Below are positions 24,779-32,992 of a stretch of 40,537 nt of DNA, piece by piece. The notes below the pieces were generated by a model. That model did no database searches. It was not told where the DNA came from and worked only from the letters and a program-made list of their open reading frames with translations. The stretch is from contig CAYGSU010000036.1 in assembly GCA_964352715.1 (NCBI GenBank), forward strand, positions 1 through 40,537. The letters run 5' to 3'. Position numbers and translations under genes: made by a program. Each line of letters starts with the position of its first letter. The first letter of the stretch is position 1. The stretch comes from JAVKBW01 sp964352715 (GTDB lineage Bacteria; Pseudomonadota; Alphaproteobacteria; UBA8366; Aestuariispiraceae).

Positions 24779-26026
24779 TCAGTCGTCGGTTTCCAGCGAA
24801 TAGACCGATTGTGTGGTTTTTGGCACCGGCACGAACAGGGTCCGCAGCGACCGGTCCGTCGGCGCGCTGCGCAGGAAGGCGCGGATCAGGATAAAGCCGA
24901 CCAGCGAGATCAATACCCCGGCCATCACCAGGAACAGCGCCTTGCCGTCGCCCTGTATTTCCATCGCCCAGCCGACAGCCCAGGGCCCGCTGATCGCTCC
25001 GATGGCATACAGCAGCAGCAGACCACCCGAAACTTCCACCAGTTCATCGTTCGGCGCATGGTCGTTCGTATGGGCGACGCTCAATGGATATAGCGGCAAC
25101 ATGAAGGCGCCGTGCAGAACGGCCAGCGCCAGCGTTTCATACCCGGTTGAAATCTGCACATAGGCCAGTGTCAGGGCGGTTGCGGTCGTGCCAAGGCAGC
25201 AGGCGATGATGACCCATCGCCGGTCGATCTTGTCCGACAACCGGCCGATGGGCCATTGCGAGATCAGACCGCCGACAACGAAAGCGGCCATGAACAGGGT
25301 GATGTCGGATACCGGCATTCCGCGGCCCTGCGCATAGACGGGCCCCAGCGTCCAGAACGCGCCTTCAATTGCACCGATGGCGATGCAGGCGACAAAGCCG
25401 GCCGGTGACAGGGTCCACAGCCGGCCGATTCTCAGCCGGGCTTCAGGAACCGGCTTCGGCGGCACAGACTTGTTCAGCGTCATCGGCACGATCGCGAGAA
25501 TGATAAATGCGGCTGCCATCGAAAACTGCTGGTAGGCATCGATGGGGAACAGGTTGACCATCATCTGGCCGCCGACGGTGACGGCGTTGGTGGCGATGAT
25601 GTAAACCGACAGCACCGCACCGCGAATTTCATTACCGGCGCTGTCGTTCAGCCAGCTTTCGATAACCAGGTAGAGAACAGCGATACAGATGCCGCCAAGG
25701 CCGCGCATCACGCTCCAGCCGACCGGATCGACCACCAGCGGAAACAGCAGGATTGTCGTCGCCATCAGCGCGCCGAACCCGGCAAAGCAGCGGATATGCC
25801 CGACCCTTGTGACCATCCATGGCCCGATGATGCAGCCCAGCGCGAAGCCGGCGAAATGCACGGTGCCCATCAGACCGATGGCGCTTTCGGAAAACAGTTC
25901 CATCTGCGCGCGGATCGGCAGCATCGTGATCAGGATCGTGTTGCCCAGAAAAATCGACACTGCGCCGATCATCAGGGGGCCGATCGATTTTACGGTGCCT
26001 GACAACAAAATCCGTACTCCCGCCAC
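24779..26026 (-). CDS. MFS transporter (YcaD-like)
   Basis: A 415-residue major facilitator with about twelve membrane segments. The first half shows the loop RVGHIRCFAGFGAL and the helix pair VSIFLGNTILITMLP. The second half has GGLISQWPIGRLSDKIDRRWVI, the repeated motif A. LYPLSVAHTNDHAPNDELVEVSGG is a marker of the YcaD group, whose substrates are undefined. The start is GTG 26026 behind GGAAAA. It converges on the prolyl-aminopeptidase-like gene; a 21-base gap holds no terminator. On the same strand the upstream gene has its own terminator at 26093-26120, so this gene probably has a separate promoter in 26027-26092. Confidence 0.88.
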   Translation of the reverse strand: MAGVRILLSGTVKSIGPLMIGAVSIFLGNTILITMLPIRAQMELFSESAIGLMGTVHFAGFALGCIIGPWMVTRVGHIRCFAGFGALMATTILLFPLVVDPVGWSVMRGLGGICIAVLYLVIESWLNDSAGNEIRGAVLSVYIIATNAVTVGGQMMVNLFPIDAYQQFSMAAAFIILAIVPMTLNKSVPPKPVPEARLRIGRLWTLSPAGFVACIAIGAIEGAFWTLGPVYAQGRGMPVSDITLFMAAFVVGGLISQWPIGRLSDKIDRRWVIIACCLGTTATALTLAYVQISTGYETLALAVLHGAFMLPLYPLSVAHTNDHAPNDELVEVSGGLLLLYAIGAISGPWAVGWAMEIQGDGKALFLVMAGVLISLVGFILIRAFLRSAPTDRSLRTLFVPVPKTTQSVYSLETDD

Positions 26027-26092
26027 GACGAACCAGTTTTCCTATCCGTCAGCGGTACCGCAGGTAAGCAGGGCTTGGCAATCGCCAAAGAA

Positions 26093-26120
26093 AAACCCCC
26101 GCCGTAACCGGCAGGGGTTT
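26093..26120 (-). terminator. Rho-independent terminator of the VPLPA-type protein gene
   Basis: A 12-position stem with one mismatch: AAACCCCCGCCG (26093-26104), loop TAAC, CGGCAGGGGTTT (26109-26120). Read leftward, the stem is followed by a T-run (complement of the A-run at 26086-26095). It lies 31 bases beyond the stop of the leftward gene at 26151-26960 and is oriented to end that transcript. It is the clearest intrinsic terminator in the window. Confidence 0.88.
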
Positions 26121-26150
26121 CACTGAATTGGGGAAGTATTTTTAAGAAGG

Positions 26151-26960
26151 TCAGGCCGAGCGGCGCATCCGCACCATGCCAAGCCCGGCAAGACCGGCCA
26201 GCATGAAGAGGATCGACGCCGGCAACGGTACGGCCGCGACATCGCCGGCAACAGCGCTCAGGTACCAGCCCTGTTCGCCAGTCGCGCCGGCATTGCTGGC
26301 TGCCCGGATTACAAACGTATCGGAGACGATACCAGCGAAGGTTACGAAATCGTTGGTCGCCAGGTTACCGCTACCTGCAAGCGAAAAGACGCCACCGGTC
26401 AGCGCGAAGATTTCAAACGTTCCACAATTCTTGTTGCTGCCGCAAGTCGAGTGACCGCCATTGGAGAAATCGAGGCCGGACAGGGTGATGGCTTGCGAAA
26501 AGCTCAGGCGCAGGAACTCGTCATTGTTGGTGTTTACCTGTTCGAGGCTGTTACTGCCTTCGGACATCACGCCAATACCGTTGTGCGTGTTGCCGCTAAA
26601 ATCGTGTCGAATTTTCTCTTCGGTTCCGCTGATCGTCCCAGTCTGGGCATCAAAGGAGAAATCTGAGAAACCCAAAACGTTCAACGAAACACCGGTCGGA
26701 GCCGGAAGGGAAGATGTCCCCTGGCGAACCGGATCGCTGTAATTCAATCCGCCATTCCCTGCGAGCACGTCAAAATCATTGTTTGCCGATGCACCCGACG
26801 CAATATGATGATTGTTCTTCTGCGTGAAGTTGAAGAACCAGGAGTCGGGATTTGCCGAAAGCAGGCCGCTCGCGATTCCGGTCGTCGTTGCCGCGCTGGC
26901 CGACCCGCAAAGTGCGACGGCGAAAAAGCCTGCAGCAATTATCGAAAGAGTAGTTTTCAT
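26151..26960 (-). CDS. Secreted protein with VPLPA-type PEP-CTERM (exosortase) sorting signal
   Basis: A 269-residue exported protein. The N-terminal signal peptide ends near SASAA. The C-terminus has the VPLPAS motif, a hydrophobic helix and the basic tail RMRRSA. This tripartite signal marks proteins processed by an exosortase and passed to the surface or matrix. The central region is Gly/Ser/Asn-rich with no known domain and includes a Cys pair (HSTCGSNKNCGTF) and beta-rich strands. ATG 26960 follows GGGGGGAA and is preferred over upstream starts that would add 25 residues before the signal peptide. No exosortase gene is in the window. The monocistronic layout with its own terminator supports separate control. 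Confidence 0.86.
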   Translation of the reverse strand: MKTTLSIIAAGFFAVALCGSASAATTTGIASGLLSANPDSWFFNFTQKNNHHIASGASANNDFDVLAGNGGLNYSDPVRQGTSSLPAPTGVSLNVLGFSDFSFDAQTGTISGTEEKIRHDFSGNTHNGIGVMSEGSNSLEQVNTNNDEFLRLSFSQAITLSGLDFSNGGHSTCGSNKNCGTFEIFALTGGVFSLAGSGNLATNDFVTFAGIVSDTFVIRAASNAGATGEQGWYLSAVAGDVAAVPLPASILFMLAGLAGLGMVRMRRSA

Positions 26961-27163
26961 AACTGGATTCCCCCCAATCAAAACACAGTCAAAATAAAGA
27001 AATTCTTGGCAATAATATCGCCGAACTGGGGGCATACGATGTCAACACAAGTTGTACACGCATTGTCTTGTGTCAACCGGAGTTGATAATTCGTGGAATG
27101 TTGACGGGTTGTGGGCGTGCCAACCCCAAATATCAGGATGTTTATTGAAAAACAAAGGGTTAA
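26961..27163. promoter_or_regulatory. Promoter-side spacer with a 7-bp inverted repeat
   Basis: A 203-base region between the tRNA gene and the VPLPA-type gene. ACACAAG (27045-27051) and CTTGTGT (27067-27073) form a perfect inverted repeat with a 15-base spacer, and TGTCAAC occurs twice (27040-27046 and 27071-27077). On the leftward strand these give two TTGACA hexamers that could act as -35 boxes, but no -10 box sits at the ideal distance. Confidence 0.35.
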
Positions 27164-27238
27164 TGGTGGGCGCGACAAGGATTGAACTTGTGACCCCTGC
27201 CGTGTGAAGGCAGTGCTCTCCCGCTGAGCTACGCGCCC
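27164..27238 (-). tRNA. tRNA-Val(CAC), CCA encoded
   Basis: On the minus strand a 75-base cloverleaf: acceptor GGGCGCG pairs with CGCGCCC. The D-stem is GCTC/GAGC. The anticodon stem CTGCC/GGCAG encloses loop TTCACAC with anticodon CAC (reads GTG, Val). A 5-base variable loop follows, then the T-arm ACAAG/CTTGT with loop TTCAATC. The discriminator is A, and CCA is encoded (27164-27166). The T-loop has a C/T change but folds normally. Confidence 0.95.
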
Positions 27239-27301
27239 GGTGCGGCGGATCGAAACCGCTCTGCAAACCGGCCCCGGAGGTACGCTTTCGGCCGTTTCCT
27301 G

Positions 27302-28303
27302 TCAAGTCTCGAGCGCGCTCGACAGCCGACGCCACGCCGTCTCGTCGCGTGGAATGCCGCACCGTAGCCAGGTCGGATGCTGATGAAACATTCGTATCAT
27401 GATACCATGTTTCGCCAGATTTTCGGCACTATCCGCCGCGCCGGGATGGGCGTACAGGCGATACAGATCGGTTCCGCCAACCAGCGAAAACCCGGCTTCT
27501 TTGAAAAGCTCGTCCAGCCGCGCGCGGTCGTTTGCCAGTTTGCGCCGTGTAGCCTCGGTCCAGTCGTTGTCGTGATAGGCCCGGGTCGCTACGGCGAGGG
27601 CAGGGGTGGAGACCGCCCAGGGGCCGATCATGGTGCCAAGGGTGTCGATCACCGGTTGCGGGCCGATGACAGCGCCGAAACGAATGCCGCCAAGCCCGAA
27701 AAACTTGCCGAAAGACCGAAGCACGATCAGGTCTCCTGCCGCTGCTTCCGCTGCAACGCTCAGGTCCGGTTCGAGATCGCAGAACGCCTCATCGACAACC
27801 AGCCAGCCCCCATGCCCGCGCAATGTTTCGGCGAGCGCGAGAAGCTGAGGCTTCTGTGTTATCGTGCCGTCCGGGTTGTTCGGGTTGACCAGTACGACAT
27901 GCCGCATGCTGTGCGGAATATCGGCAGCCCGCGACAGCGAGACCGTCCGGTGTCCGGCGCGCGTCCAGGCCGGCCGGTGTTCATTATAGGTCGGTTCGAT
28001 AATGCCGGTATCGCCGGTAGAGAGACAGTGCGGCAACAGGGACAAGGCGATCTGCGAACCCGGTGTCAGCAGAATGCCGTTTTCTGCCGGAATGCCGAGA
28101 TAGCGGGCCAGCGCCTTTCGCGCATCCCGTTCGGCCTGTTGCTGCGGCAGCACGCCAACAGCCTCGAGGTCGGATTTCTGCATCGGATAGGACAGGGGAT
28201 TGATGCCTGTGCTGAGATCAAGCAGGGGTTTTGGCGCATCAGGGTACCGCGCCATCAAAGATGCTGGATCGCCGCCATGTTCCTGTCTATCCGGTGCCAT
28301 CAT
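27302..28303 (-). CDS. cobC: Threonine-phosphate decarboxylase of cobalamin synthesis (CobC/CobD family)
   Basis: A 333-residue PLP enzyme of fold type I. In cobalamin synthesis this family makes aminopropanol phosphate from threonine phosphate. The opening DLSTGINPLSYP is characteristic of CobC. NPNNPDGT and DEAFCDLEPD are the cofactor-binding segments, and the lysine that binds PLP is in RSFGKFFGLGGIRFG. ATG 28303 (or 28300) is chosen over a longer frame because homology begins soon after it; the ribosome binding site is weak. It is divergent from the DUF3108 gene. No other cobalamin gene is near, so it is an orphan copy; histidinol-phosphate aminotransferase relatives are less likely given the N-terminal motif. 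Confidence 0.88.
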   Translation of the reverse strand: MMAPDRQEHGGDPASLMARYPDAPKPLLDLSTGINPLSYPMQKSDLEAVGVLPQQQAERDARKALARYLGIPAENGILLTPGSQIALSLLPHCLSTGDTGIIEPTYNEHRPAWTRAGHRTVSLSRAADIPHSMRHVVLVNPNNPDGTITQKPQLLALAETLRGHGGWLVVDEAFCDLEPDLSVAAEAAAGDLIVLRSFGKFFGLGGIRFGAVIGPQPVIDTLGTMIGPWAVSTPALAVATRAYHDNDWTEATRRKLANDRARLDELFKEAGFSLVGGTDLYRLYAHPGAADSAENLAKHGIMIRMFHQHPTWLRCGIPRDETAWRRLSSALET

Positions 28304-28426
28304 TGTGCCGCACTTCTGCCACGGCTTTCTAATACTGTCACGCTGCTTGATCCGGGTGCGATGCGCCCCACGTAATTGACGTACCATATAGATAGAGAAA
28401 CAAAAGAAACATCCGGAGCCGTCTCC

Positions 28427-29284
28427 ATGAAACAAATCTGTCTGATGCTGGTTTGTCTTTTCGGCCTGATCGCCCCAGCGACGGCGACACAGAACGCCGT
28501 TCCGAACACGTCCCCGGATGCGGCTGCGCCTGATCCTTCGCGCACCGATCTGGTTTATGCAGTCTATGCCGGCGGCTTTCATGTTCTCGACGCCCACGCC
28601 CGTTATGTCCGCGATGGCGACAGCTACGACATCAGCGCCCGCGCCCGTACCGGCGGATTTCTCGACTGGTTCTTCAGTTGGGAAGGCAGGGTTTCATCGA
28701 CCGGTATACTTGACGGAACACGCCATGCCGTGCCCAACCGGCATGAAAACTGGGGCCTGTATAACGGTTCGGAACGGAAAGTTATGGTCAGCTATGACCG
28801 TTCTGGCACCGTAACCTCGGTGGTGCGGGACCCGGAGCCAGACTGGGACAAGTTCTTTCCCCTGCCGGACGACGCTGCCGACGGTACCGTTGATCCGCTA
28901 AGCCTGATCGCGCAGGTCCTGGCCTATGTTGAATCCGGTGGCAATTGCGACGGTGAACATTCGGTGTTTGACGGGAAACGGCGCTACGATCTGTTCACGA
29001 CCGACAAGGGAACGGAAAGCATTCCTGCAACCGATTACTCAATCTATCATGGGCCCGCCCTTAAATGCCGGATCGAGTTTGAGATGCTGGGTGGTAACCG
29101 AAAGGAAGTCAGCGATGTCGCCAAGTCGGCCCGCAACCGGGATGTCTGGCTGGCCCCGGTGCTTGAAAATACGCCGCCGCTACCTGTTCGGGTCCAGGTT
29201 GAAACCTCGTTCGGCATCATCGTCGGTCATTTGACAGAGGTCCGACAGGGAGACCGGAAGATTTCGCTCGACACCGGCGGTTGA
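28427..29284 (+). CDS. Exported DUF3108-domain protein
   Basis: A 285-residue exported protein; the signal peptide ends near ATATQ (about residue 21). The following region starts LVYAVYAGGFHVLDAHARY and continues with RARTGGFLDWFFSWEGR, the opening beta strands of DUF3108. It ends LPVRVQVETSFGIIVGHLTE, the expected last strands. The family is common in Alphaproteobacteria and has no settled function. ATG 28427 follows CCGGAG and is preferred over an ATG at 28376 that would put 17 residues before the signal peptide. The downstream spacer holds a weak hairpin near 29303-29320 (GACGG and CCGTC) without a T-run. Confidence 0.83.
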   Translation: MKQICLMLVCLFGLIAPATATQNAVPNTSPDAAAPDPSRTDLVYAVYAGGFHVLDAHARYVRDGDSYDISARARTGGFLDWFFSWEGRVSSTGILDGTRHAVPNRHENWGLYNGSERKVMVSYDRSGTVTSVVRDPEPDWDKFFPLPDDAADGTVDPLSLIAQVLAYVESGGNCDGEHSVFDGKRRYDLFTTDKGTESIPATDYSIYHGPALKCRIEFEMLGGNRKEVSDVAKSARNRDVWLAPVLENTPPLPVRVQVETSFGIIVGHLTEVRQGDRKISLDTGG

Positions 29285-29382
29285 TTCAGGTTGCCATGCT
29301 GTGACGGGGTTGCAACCGTCCATCGGGCGACCCGTGCAATCTGAATGACAGACACCGATGAGAGTACCAAGAGAATACCACC

Positions 29383-29601
29383 GTGCCCGATACCCTGCGC
29401 GACCTAGAATCCAAACTGACAGAGATCATCGGGGCAGACCTCGCCGAAAGCCTGGTCAAGGCCGGACGCCACGGTGATGAAATGACACTCGATCTACAGC
29501 TTGCCATAAACGACGGTCTTGAAACGCTTACCGAAGAACAGCGCCGCGCGGCGCTTCAGGTGCTCGATGGCTTCAAGCAGTCGTTGAACCGGGAATCCTG
29601 A
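29383..29601 (+). CDS. Small acidic helical protein, unknown function
   Basis: A 72-residue cytosolic-looking protein starting at GTG 29383; no signal peptide or membrane segment. Composition is helical and acidic: RDLESKLTEIIGADLAESLV, then TEEQRRAALQVLDGFKQSL. It lies 98 bases after the DUF3108 gene and 171 bases before glmU on the same strand. The start has only a weak purine stretch (GAGAA) upstream. Codon use looks coding and no other long frame covers it. I do not recognise a family; the call as a real gene is moderate. Confidence 0.58.
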   Translation: MPDTLRDLESKLTEIIGADLAESLVKAGRHGDEMTLDLQLAINDGLETLTEEQRRAALQVLDGFKQSLNRES

Positions 29602-29651
29602 CACGACAGATTGTTCGGCCGGCGCTGCCTATCATTTCAATCCGACACAAT

Positions 29652-29680
29652 TTGTGACTTTGCCCCTACAGGGTGATATG
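29652..29680 (+). promoter_or_regulatory. Possible sigma-70-type promoter for glmU-glmS
   Basis: TTGTGA (29652-29657) and GATATG (29675-29680) are separated by 17 bases, about 90 bases before ATG 29773. The -10 match is weak. Read by eye only. Confidence 0.25.
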
Positions 29681-29772
29681 GCACTCTTTTGATCAATGAA
29701 GATTTTGCCACGTCAACACATATGCCACGGACCCCCGGACCGGCATACACACGGATTCCTCGACCAAAAACC

Positions 29773-31128
29773 ATGACAGAGCATCAATGCGCAGCCATCG
29801 TCCTTGCCGCCGGTATGGGGACACGGATGAAATCTTCCATGCCGAAGGTCATGCACCGGATTGGCGGACTGCCGATGCTGAACCATGTGCTGAACGCGGT
29901 CGGCACGCTGGGAATGGAGCAATGCTGCGTGGTCGTCGGGCCGGAAATGGACGATGTCAGTGCGGCGGCCGCCCCGCACCCGGTCGCTGTTCAGCATGAA
30001 CGGCTGGGCACCGCCGATGCGGTAAAGGCTGCGCGCGGTGTGGTTGGTGAAAAACCGACCGGCACGGTTTTGGTCGTGTTTGGCGATTCACCGTTTCTGC
30101 TGGCCGGAACGCTGGCCGACATGGTCGAAGAACGGGAGGCAGGCGCAAGCGTTGTCGTTCTGGGTTTCCGGGCGGCGGACCCGGCTGGCTACGGGCGGCT
30201 GGTGCTGGACGATGACGGGTCGCTTTCGGAAATTGTCGAACACCGCGACGCCACGTCGGAACAGCGCCGAATCGACCTGTGCAATTCCGGCGTGATGGCG
30301 ATTGACGGCGATATCCTGTTCGACATGCTGGACAAGGTCGGCAACGACAACGCCAAGGGCGAATACTATCTGACGGATATTGTCGCCATCGCACGGGCCG
30401 CCGGGCGCAGATGCACGGTGATCGAGGCCGATGAAGCGGAACTGATGGGCATCAACAGCAAGGCCGATCTGGCCATCGCCGAAAAGCGGTTCCAGACGGA
30501 TGCAAGATTGGCGGCGCTAGACGGCGGCGTTACCCTGCACGATCCGGAAACCGTCTGGTTCAGCCATGACACCCGAATTGGCGTCGATGTTGAGATCGAA
30601 CCACATGTTGTCTTTCGGCCCGGCGTCGTTATCGGGGACAGGGTGACGATCAAGGCGTTTTCACATCTTGAAGGGGCGGTCGTCGATAGCGGCGCAACGA
30701 TCGGGCCGTTTGCCCGGCTGCGGCCCGGCGCGGTGATCGGGGCCGGTGCGCGTGTCGGCAATTTCGTAGAAATCAAGAATGCGAGCCTTGCGGAAGGTGC
30801 GAAAGCCAATCACCTGAGCTATATCGGCGATGCTTCTGTCGGGGCGGCTGCGAATATCGGTGCAGGCACGATCACCTGCAACTATGATGGCTATCTGAAA
30901 TCGAAAACCGAAATCGGTGCGGGCGCGTTTATCGGGTCGAACACGGCTTTGGTCGCGCCGGTGGTTATCGGCGACGGTGCGATTGTCGGCGCGGGCAGCA
31001 CGATTACCGAAAATGTTTCCAGCGACGCAATCGCCAGCGCGCGCGGCAGCCAGATCGAAAAGCCCGGCGCAGCGGCGCGGTTCCGTGAGCGGCGGGCAAA
31101 GCAGAAAGCCGAATTGAAGAAATCATGA
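29773..31128 (+). CDS. glmU: Bifunctional GlcNAc-1-phosphate uridyltransferase / glucosamine-1-phosphate acetyltransferase
   Basis: A 451-residue cytosolic enzyme that acetylates glucosamine-1-phosphate and joins it to UMP, giving UDP-GlcNAc for peptidoglycan and lipopolysaccharide. The N-terminal uridyltransferase domain opens with IVLAAGMGTRMKSSMPKVMH. The C-terminal left-handed beta-helix (about residues 255-440) has repeated V-x-I-G hexapeptides such as VVIGDRVTI, then NFVEIKNASLAEGAKANHLSYIGD and the catalytic-site GAGTITCNYDG. ATG 29773 is chosen by homology; frame extensions upstream are not conserved and the ribosome binding site is weak. It precedes glmS by 25 bases, so both steps of hexosamine synthesis are coupled. 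Confidence 0.96.
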   Translation: MTEHQCAAIVLAAGMGTRMKSSMPKVMHRIGGLPMLNHVLNAVGTLGMEQCCVVVGPEMDDVSAAAAPHPVAVQHERLGTADAVKAARGVVGEKPTGTVLVVFGDSPFLLAGTLADMVEEREAGASVVVLGFRAADPAGYGRLVLDDDGSLSEIVEHRDATSEQRRIDLCNSGVMAIDGDILFDMLDKVGNDNAKGEYYLTDIVAIARAAGRRCTVIEADEAELMGINSKADLAIAEKRFQTDARLAALDGGVTLHDPETVWFSHDTRIGVDVEIEPHVVFRPGVVIGDRVTIKAFSHLEGAVVDSGATIGPFARLRPGAVIGAGARVGNFVEIKNASLAEGAKANHLSYIGDASVGAAANIGAGTITCNYDGYLKSKTEIGAGAFIGSNTALVAPVVIGDGAIVGAGSTITENVSSDAIASARGSQIEKPGAAARFRERRAKQKAELKKS

Positions 31129-31153
31129 TGGATCGATTGAGGTACAAAACCTG

Positions 31154-32983
31154 ATGTGTGGAATTATTGGTATTGTCGGCAAACAGGACGCAGCGCCGCG
31201 GTTGCTGGATGGATTGAAGCGGCTCGAATATCGCGGCTATGATTCAGCGGGGATAGCGACGCTGAACGATGACGGAATCGGGCGTCGCCGCGCCGAAGGC
31301 AAACTGATCAACCTGCAGAAAGTTGTCGAGGCCAATCCACTGTCCGGCAATACCGGCATCGGCCATACACGCTGGGCGACGCATGGTGTGCCGTCCGAAA
31401 ACAATGCACACCCGCATGTGACCGATCAGGTGGCCATCGTTCACAACGGCATTATCGAGAACTTCCAGGACCTGATCGTGGAACTGGGCGACAAGGCCAA
31501 GGAGATCAAAAGCGATACCGATACGGAAGTCGTTGCCCATCTGATCAATCTGTATCTGGCCGATGGTCTTTCGCCTCGCGAGGCGGTCGCCAAGACGATC
31601 CTGAAGCTGGAAGGCGCTTTTGCTTTTGTCATCATTTTCAAGGGCCGAGACGACATGATGATCGGCGCGCGGCGTGGCAGCCCGCTGGCGATCGGTTATG
31701 GAGACGGTGAGATGTATTTCGGGTCCGACGCGCTGGCGCTGGCCCCGCTCACTCGGCGGATCTGCTATCTTGAAGAAGGCGACTGGGCGATTGTCACCCA
31801 CAACGATGCCTCTATCTATGACCGTTCAAACAGCGCCGTCACCCGGCCCGTGGTTGAAACGGCGGTCTCCGGCGCGCTGATCGGCAAGGGCAACTACCGT
31901 CATTACATGCAAAAGGAAATATACGAGCAGCCGACGGTGATCGGCGACAGCCTGTCGACATTCCTTAACCCGGCGAGCCAGACAATCACCCTGCCGCCGC
32001 TGGAGATTGATTTCGCGAAAGTGCCGAAAGTTACGGCATCGGCCTGCGGCACGGCCTCTTATGCGGCGCTGGTGGCGAAGTACTGGCTGGAAGATCTGGC
32101 CCGACTGCCGACGGAAGTCGATGTCGCGTCAGAATTCCGCTATCGCGAGGTGCCTCTGCCGAAAGACGGTCTTTCGCTGTTCATCAGTCAGTCCGGCGAA
32201 ACCATGGATACGCTCGAAGCCTTGCGCTACTGCCGCAGGCAGGGGCAGCATATTCTTTCGATCGTGAACGTGCCGGAAAGCACCATCGCGCGGGAATCCG
32301 ATGCGGTGATGCTGACGCAAGCGGGGCCGGAAATCGGTGTGGCCTCGACCAAGGCTTTCACGACGCAGCTGACGGTGCTTGCCTGCCTCGCCATCGGCGC
32401 GGCAAAGGCGCGCGGCCATCTGACGGACAAGCGAGAGGCCGAGCTTTCCGCTGCCCTGGCGGAAGTGCCGGGCCGGGCTGCCGAAGTGCTGGGGCATGAT
32501 GATGCCATTGCGGCGATCGCGCAGACCGTCGCCGAGGCAAGGGATGTCTTCTACATGGGTCGGGGGACATCCTATGCGCTGGCCATGGAAGGGGCGCTGA
32601 AGCTGAAGGAAATTTCCTATATCCATGCCGAAGGCTACGCGGCGGGAGAAATGAAACACGGACCGCTTGCGCTGATTGAGGAAGACGTACCGATTGTCAT
32701 CATCGCCCCCAGCGACAAGCTGTTTGATAAAACGGCGTCCAACGTGCAGGAACTGATCGCGCGCGGCGGCAAGGTTATTTTTCTTTCCGACAAAGCGGGA
32801 ATTGAGCGCATGGAGAGGCAGTCGAAACCGTTCGCTTCCATTCAGCTACCGACGGTCGATCCGTTCGTCGCGCCGATCCTGTATGCCATTCCGGTACAGT
32901 TGCTGGCCTATCACACGGCCGTTCTGAAAGGCACGGATGTCGATCAGCCGAGAAACCTGGCGAAAAGCGTTACGGTCGAATAA
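31154..32983 (+). CDS. glmS: Glutamine-fructose-6-phosphate aminotransferase (isomerizing)
   Basis: A 609-residue cytosolic enzyme making glucosamine-6-phosphate from fructose-6-phosphate and glutamine. The mature N-terminal Cys is in MCGIIGIVG (class II glutaminase). The glutaminase domain continues with RGYDSAGIA, GHTRWATHG and HNGIIEN. Two SIS isomerase domains follow: SACGTASYAA, SQSGETMDTLEALRYC and STKAFTTQLTVL, then GRGTSYALAMEGALKLKEISYIHAEGYAAGEMKHGP. It ends LAKSVTVE as usual. Its length matches the family. It sits directly after glmU and converges on the glutathione S-transferase gene with a nine-base gap and no terminator. No glmS ribozyme is seen in the 25-base spacer. Confidence 0.97.
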   Translation: MCGIIGIVGKQDAAPRLLDGLKRLEYRGYDSAGIATLNDDGIGRRRAEGKLINLQKVVEANPLSGNTGIGHTRWATHGVPSENNAHPHVTDQVAIVHNGIIENFQDLIVELGDKAKEIKSDTDTEVVAHLINLYLADGLSPREAVAKTILKLEGAFAFVIIFKGRDDMMIGARRGSPLAIGYGDGEMYFGSDALALAPLTRRICYLEEGDWAIVTHNDASIYDRSNSAVTRPVVETAVSGALIGKGNYRHYMQKEIYEQPTVIGDSLSTFLNPASQTITLPPLEIDFAKVPKVTASACGTASYAALVAKYWLEDLARLPTEVDVASEFRYREVPLPKDGLSLFISQSGETMDTLEALRYCRRQGQHILSIVNVPESTIARESDAVMLTQAGPEIGVASTKAFTTQLTVLACLAIGAAKARGHLTDKREAELSAALAEVPGRAAEVLGHDDAIAAIAQTVAEARDVFYMGRGTSYALAMEGALKLKEISYIHAEGYAAGEMKHGPLALIEEDVPIVIIAPSDKLFDKTASNVQELIARGGKVIFLSDKAGIERMERQSKPFASIQLPTVDPFVAPILYAIPVQLLAYHTAVLKGTDVDQPRNLAKSVTVE

Positions 32984-32992
32984 GCGCGCGGG

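Noticed and set aside
27377..28375. 332-codon forward frame over cobC
   Set aside because: Antisense to a clear PLP-enzyme frame; no signal or domain.
29679..29694. Sigma-54-like sequence TGGCAC with TTGA before glmU
   Set aside because: The -12 element lacks the essential GC, and no activator or nitrogen context is present.
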